Made by a program: the position numbers and the translations under genes
Notes under the pieces: model-generated
The model's database searches: none
Told to the model about the DNA's origin: nothing
Seen by the model: only the letters and a program-made list of their open reading frames with translations
Assembly (NCBI GenBank): GCA_905204385.1
Contig: CAJKZL010000188.1
Span: 1 to 6,474 of the forward strand
DNA length: 6,474 nt
Direction: 5' to 3'
Source of the DNA: an uncultured Odoribacter sp.
GTDB lineage: Bacteria; Bacteroidota; Bacteroidia; Bacteroidales; Marinifilaceae
Shown here: positions 6,102-6,474 of the stretch, in pieces
How positions within the stretch are numbered: position 1 is the stretch's first letter
Layout: each line of letters begins with the position of its first letter

Positions 6102-6474
6102 ATGAAACATATTGCCATACTGGGATCGACCGGTTCTATCGGAACGCAAACATTGCAAGTTGTCGAGGCTAATCCCGACCGCTTTTGTGTAGAAGTGCTG
6201 ACAGCGAATAATAATGTGGAATTGTTGATTCAGCAGGCCCTGAAGTTCAGGCCCGATTGTGTGGTCATTGCCAATGAAGAAAAATATGCCCGGTTGCAGG
6301 AGGCTCTCCGCAACGAGGATATCAAAGTTTATGCCGGGGCGGAAGCCATCGCCCAGGTGGTCGCCCTCTCTTCGGTAGAATTGGTGGTCACGGCCATGGT
6401 GGGCTACAGCGGTTTACTCCCTACGGTGAGCGCTATCTAAGCCGGGATAGATATCGCCAGCGCCAACAAGGAGG
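6102..6474 (+). CDS. dxr: 1-deoxy-D-xylulose 5-phosphate reductoisomerase, N-terminal part, with an in-frame TAA at codon 113; runs off the window
   Basis: DXR (IspC) converts 1-deoxy-D-xylulose 5-phosphate to 2-C-methyl-D-erythritol 4-phosphate with NADPH, the first committed step of the MEP isoprenoid pathway, in the cytoplasm. The N-terminal NADPH-binding loop GSTGSIGTQ is at residues 7-15, followed by family segments LTANNNVELL, VIANEEKY, VYAGAEAI and TAMVGYSGLLPT. ATG 6102 (MKHIAILGSTG) gives the usual N-terminus; an in-frame GTG at 6090 would add four residues. A TAA at 6438-6440 stands where homologues have a lysine or arginine (AI-K/R-AG). The same frame then continues with AGIDIASANKE, where the family normally shows IALANKE, to the window edge, so reading is intact apart from the stop. 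Full DXR is near 380-400 residues; about 124 codons are present. It lies 59 bases after the M23 gene with no clear promoter or terminator between, suggesting co-transcription. The enzyme identity is firm. Confidence 0.92.

Noticed and set aside
1..6474. Defence system, CRISPR array, insertion sequence, prophage, tRNA or rRNA
   Set aside because: No direct-repeat array, transposase or integrase motif, phage structural gene, tRNA cloverleaf or rRNA segment was seen on either strand. The gene content is ordinary envelope and metabolic function.

Overview
The window looks like a chromosomal segment of a Bacteroidota bacterium, most likely Bacteroidales. The signs are two candidate promoters with the TAnnTTTG -7 box of that phylum, weak or absent Shine-Dalgarno sequences, a BF3164/TolB-like 6-bladed propeller lipoprotein with a GRGPGDF motif, and a peptidase M23 gene next to dxr. 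The genus cannot be fixed from the sequence.

Layout: (1) 1-2317, minus strand: a secreted M16 (pitrilysin/insulinase-type) zinc peptidase, 772 codons visible, C-terminus outside the window. (2) 2318-2468: divergent intergenic region with a candidate promoter for the peptidase and an imperfect inverted repeat before the next gene. (3) 2469-3701, plus: a YbdG/MscM-like MscS-family mechanosensitive channel. (4) 3791-4984, plus: a predicted 6-bladed beta-propeller lipoprotein, more AT-rich than its neighbours. (5) 4985-5181: an inverted repeat, a clear intrinsic terminator, and a good promoter for the next gene. (6) 5182-6042, plus: a membrane-anchored M23 (LytM-type) peptidase interrupted by an in-frame TAG inside the catalytic domain. 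(7) 6102-6474, plus: the N-terminal part of dxr (MEP isoprenoid pathway), interrupted by an in-frame TAA 37 bases before the window end.

Most of the content is cell-envelope housekeeping: protein turnover, osmotic safety valve, surface or periplasmic lipoprotein, peptidoglycan remodelling, isoprenoid precursor supply. I see no defence system, mobile element, CRISPR array, tRNA or rRNA. The most notable observation is that two normally intact genes each carry one in-frame stop within about 600 bases, in frames that continue with conserved sequence on the far side. Sequence or assembly error is the simplest explanation. Real nonsense mutation or stop-codon recoding is possible but less supported.
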